Assembly: GCF_009495745.1 (NCBI RefSeq)
Contig: NZ_WIDQ01000001.1
Location: 558,001 to 622,000 of the forward strand
Direction: 5' to 3'
Length of the DNA: 64,000 nt
Source: Niveispirillum sp. SYP-B3756
Lineage (GTDB): Bacteria; Pseudomonadota; Alphaproteobacteria; Azospirillales; Azospirillaceae
Shown one piece after another: positions 59,788-64,000 of the stretch. The notes beneath the pieces are model-generated. The model saw nothing but the letters and a program-made list of their open reading frames with translations, had not been told where the DNA came from and made no database searches. The position numbers and the translations under genes are program-made. Position 1 is the first letter of the stretch; every line of letters begins with the position of its first letter.

Positions 59788-60947
59788 CCTATCCCACCCT
59801 CGCCGTCACCCGCCTGACCTTGACGCGCTTTCGTTCCTACGCCTTGGCCCGGCTGGAATGTGATGCGCGGCCCGTTGTGCTGACGGGGGAGAATGGGGCC
59901 GGCAAGACCAACCTGCTGGAGGCGGTCAGCTTCCTGGCCCCCGGTCGCGGGATGCGCCGGGCCAAGCTGTGCGACGCCGAGCGCATCGGCGACAGCCACG
60001 CCGCCGACTGGACCGGCGGCCCCGGCTGGGCCATCGCCGCCCAGGTGCAAACGCCCTTAGGGCCGGTGGAGATCGGCACCGGCCGCGACCCGGCGGGTGG
60101 GGAGAGCGAGCGGCGGCTGGTGCATATTGATGGCCGCCCGGCCAAGGGCCAGATCGCGCTGGCCGAGCATGTCGCCGTCGTCTGGCTGACGCCGCAGATG
60201 GACCGGCTGTTCCAGGAAGCGGCATCGGGCCGCCGGCGCTTCCTGGACCGGCTGGTGTTCGGCTTTGATCCCGGCCATGCCGGGCGGCTGACCAAATATG
60301 AAAATGCCCTGCGCGAACGCGCCCGCATCCTGCGCGATGGGCCGGTTGATCCGGCCTGGCTGTCCGCCTTGGAAGACCAGATGGTGGAAACCGGCATCGC
60401 CGTGGCCGCCGCACGGGCGGAAATGGCGCGGCGGCTGGAAGCGGCCGCCTCCCAGGGTGTCGGCCCCTTCCCCGCCCCCGGCATCCGCATGGCCGGCGCC
60501 ATTGATGAGCTGCTGGCCGACCGCCCGGCGCTGGAAGCCGAGGAAGGTTTCCGCCGCGCCCTGGCCGACGGGCGGCGGGTGGATGCGGTGGCCGGCGGTG
60601 CCGGCATCGGCCCGCATAAATCCGACCTCTCCGTCACCTACCGCGCCAAGAACATGCCGGCCGAACTGGGCAGCACGGGCGAGCAGAAGGCCCTGCTGAT
60701 CGCCATCGTGCTGGCCAATGCACGGCTGATGAAGGCAGAGACCGGCACCCCGCCGCTGCTGCTGCTGGATGAGGTGGCGGCCCATCTGGATGAAGGCCGC
60801 CGACAGGCCCTGTTTGACGAGATTCTGGCCACCGGGGCGCAAGCCTGGATGACCGGCACGGATGCGGAAATCTTCCGCCCGCTGGCGGGACGGGCAACCC
60901 ATATCCTGGTTGCCCAATCGCAGCTAAGCCATGCGGAAATTTGGTAG
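59784..60947 (+). CDS. recF: DNA replication and repair protein RecF
   Basis: A 387-aa SMC-like ATPase that helps load RecA at gaps. Walker A VVLTGENGAGKTNLLEA (about residues 31-47), the signature helix ELGSTGEQKALLIAI and Walker B LLLLDEVAAHLD are intact. No ATG lies near the conserved LTLTRFRSYALARLE start. TTG 59784, overlapping the vapC stop as TTGA, is the best start. ATG 59724 would lie deep inside vapC. gyrB follows after 54 nt. Confidence 0.93.
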   Translation: MTYPTLAVTRLTLTRFRSYALARLECDARPVVLTGENGAGKTNLLEAVSFLAPGRGMRRAKLCDAERIGDSHAADWTGGPGWAIAAQVQTPLGPVEIGTGRDPAGGESERRLVHIDGRPAKGQIALAEHVAVVWLTPQMDRLFQEAASGRRRFLDRLVFGFDPGHAGRLTKYENALRERARILRDGPVDPAWLSALEDQMVETGIAVAAARAEMARRLEAAASQGVGPFPAPGIRMAGAIDELLADRPALEAEEGFRRALADGRRVDAVAGGAGIGPHKSDLSVTYRAKNMPAELGSTGEQKALLIAIVLANARLMKAETGTPPLLLLDEVAAHLDEGRRQALFDEILATGAQAWMTGTDAEIFRPLAGRATHILVAQSQLSHAEIW

Positions 60948-63551
<2,604 letters not shown>

Positions 63552-63555
63552 TGGA

Positions 63556-63598
63556 GAGGGGGGAGCTTGCCGAACCCTCACGGAAAGCTCCCCCCCTC
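63556..63598. terminator. Bidirectional hairpin between gyrB and ilvD
   Basis: Stem of about 13 bp, GAGGGGGGAGCTT / AAGCTCCCCCCTC (one extra C), with a loop of about 16 nt, located 5 nt after the gyrB stop and 19 nt before the convergent ilvD stop. No long T tract. Confidence 0.65.
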
Positions 63599-63616
63599 AC
63601 CGGTTGTTCAGCTTTC

Positions 63617-64000
63617 TTACTTCCGCCGATAGAGCTGGCTCACATCGCGCACGGCCCCCTTGGCCGCCGACGTGGTCAGTGCCGCATAGGCCTGCAGGGC
63701 CTGGGAGACATAGCGTTCGCGCGGTGCAGTCGGCTTCCAGCCATCTGGGCCCTTGGCATCCATGGCGGCACGGCGGCGGTCCAGTTCGGCATCGGTCACA
63801 TCCAGATGGATGCGGCGGTTGGGGATGTCGATCAGGATCATGTCCCCTTCCTCCACCAGCCCGATGGTGCCGCCTTCGGCAGCTTCCGGGCTGGCATGGC
63901 CGATGGACAGGCCCGAGGTGCCGCCGGAGAAGCGGCCATCGGTGATGAGCGCGCAAACCTTGCCCAGCCCCTTGGACTTCAGATAGCTGGTCGGGTACAG
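63617..64000 (-). CDS. ilvD: Dihydroxy-acid dehydratase, C-terminal part (runs off the window)
   Basis: The last 127 residues of IlvD, open to the window edge. [20 protein letters not shown], then [20 protein letters not shown] and [20 protein letters not shown] are the conserved C-terminal substrate and Fe-S-enzyme motifs. The terminal [16 protein letters not shown] tail is usual. The enzyme makes 2-oxoacids for valine and isoleucine synthesis. The missing N-terminal part lies beyond position 64000. Confidence 0.95.
   Translation of the reverse strand: MYPTSYLKSKGLGKVCALITDGRFSGGTSGLSIGHASPEAAEGGTIGLVEEGDMILIDIPNRRIHLDVTDAELDRRRAAMDAKGPDGWKPTAPRERYVSQALQAYAALTTSAAKGAVRDVSQLYRRK

Overview
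The window is a dense, high-GC chromosomal segment of an alphaproteobacterium, most likely a member of Rhodospirillales/Azospirillaceae (Azospirillum, Niveispirillum or Nitrospirillum type). This placement is inferred from GC-rich codon use, alphaproteobacterial families (PAS_5, RHH_4, class-IIA HAD TIGR01459, chorismate mutase fused to a PDT-like domain, MetX-MetW) and REP-like intergenic repeats. No rRNA or tRNA gene and no CRISPR array was seen.

Layout. 1-6 kb: rpsA with its terminator, then a three-gene, 4-nt-overlapping restriction cassette (MmeI-like fused methyltransferase/nuclease, a 71-aa acidic protein, an Mrr-like nuclease), convergent with polA. 9-12.8 kb: an ACT-domain pair divergent from an Lrp/AsnC regulator, a GlxA/FtrA-type regulator, a DUF2442/DUF4160 pair and a rhodanese. 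12.9-17.9 kb: three tandem oligopeptide-type ABC substrate-binding proteins without permeases. 18.5-22.9 kb: a CoA-transferase, an outer-membrane beta-barrel and a pentapeptide-repeat protein. 23.2-28.3 kb: the ffh-GNAT-rpsP-rimM-trmD-rplS translation cluster. 28.5-37.6 kb: a chemoreceptor, a PAS_5 protein, an acidic-tail protein, an RHH protein, a HAD hydrolase, a degenerate EAL protein, pyrD and DUF952.

37.7-47.9 kb: a minus-strand podovirus (T7-like) virion module in T7 gene order: capsid, small head-proximal protein, gp11-like and gp12-like tail tube, gp14-like, tail spike, large terminase, holin-like protein, SleB-like hydrolase. No portal, scaffold, small terminase, integrase or replication gene is present. 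Two host-type REP elements sit inside it, and so does an AT-rich two-gene insert on the opposite strand.

48.3-57 kb: a SAM-fold protein, a LysE exporter, tyrC, chorismate mutase, metX-metW, lapA, a MaoC hydratase, an SMR exporter preceded by a guanidine-II (mini-ykkC) riboswitch, and an AlkZ-like glycosylase. 57-64 kb: dnaN, mazEF, vapBC, recF, gyrB, and the 3' end of ilvD. The two toxin-antitoxin modules split the normally adjacent dnaN-recF pair.

The most notable non-coding signals are: (a) the guanidine-II riboswitch with a readable Shine-Dalgarno-sequestering platform; (b) a four-copy structured repeat made of two hairpins joined by an invariant AGCCAAG, whose stems covary between copies while one loop stays GGAT; (c) two REP-like families built from CCGTCATTCCCGC or CCGTCACCCCGGC hairpins arranged in inverted pairs.
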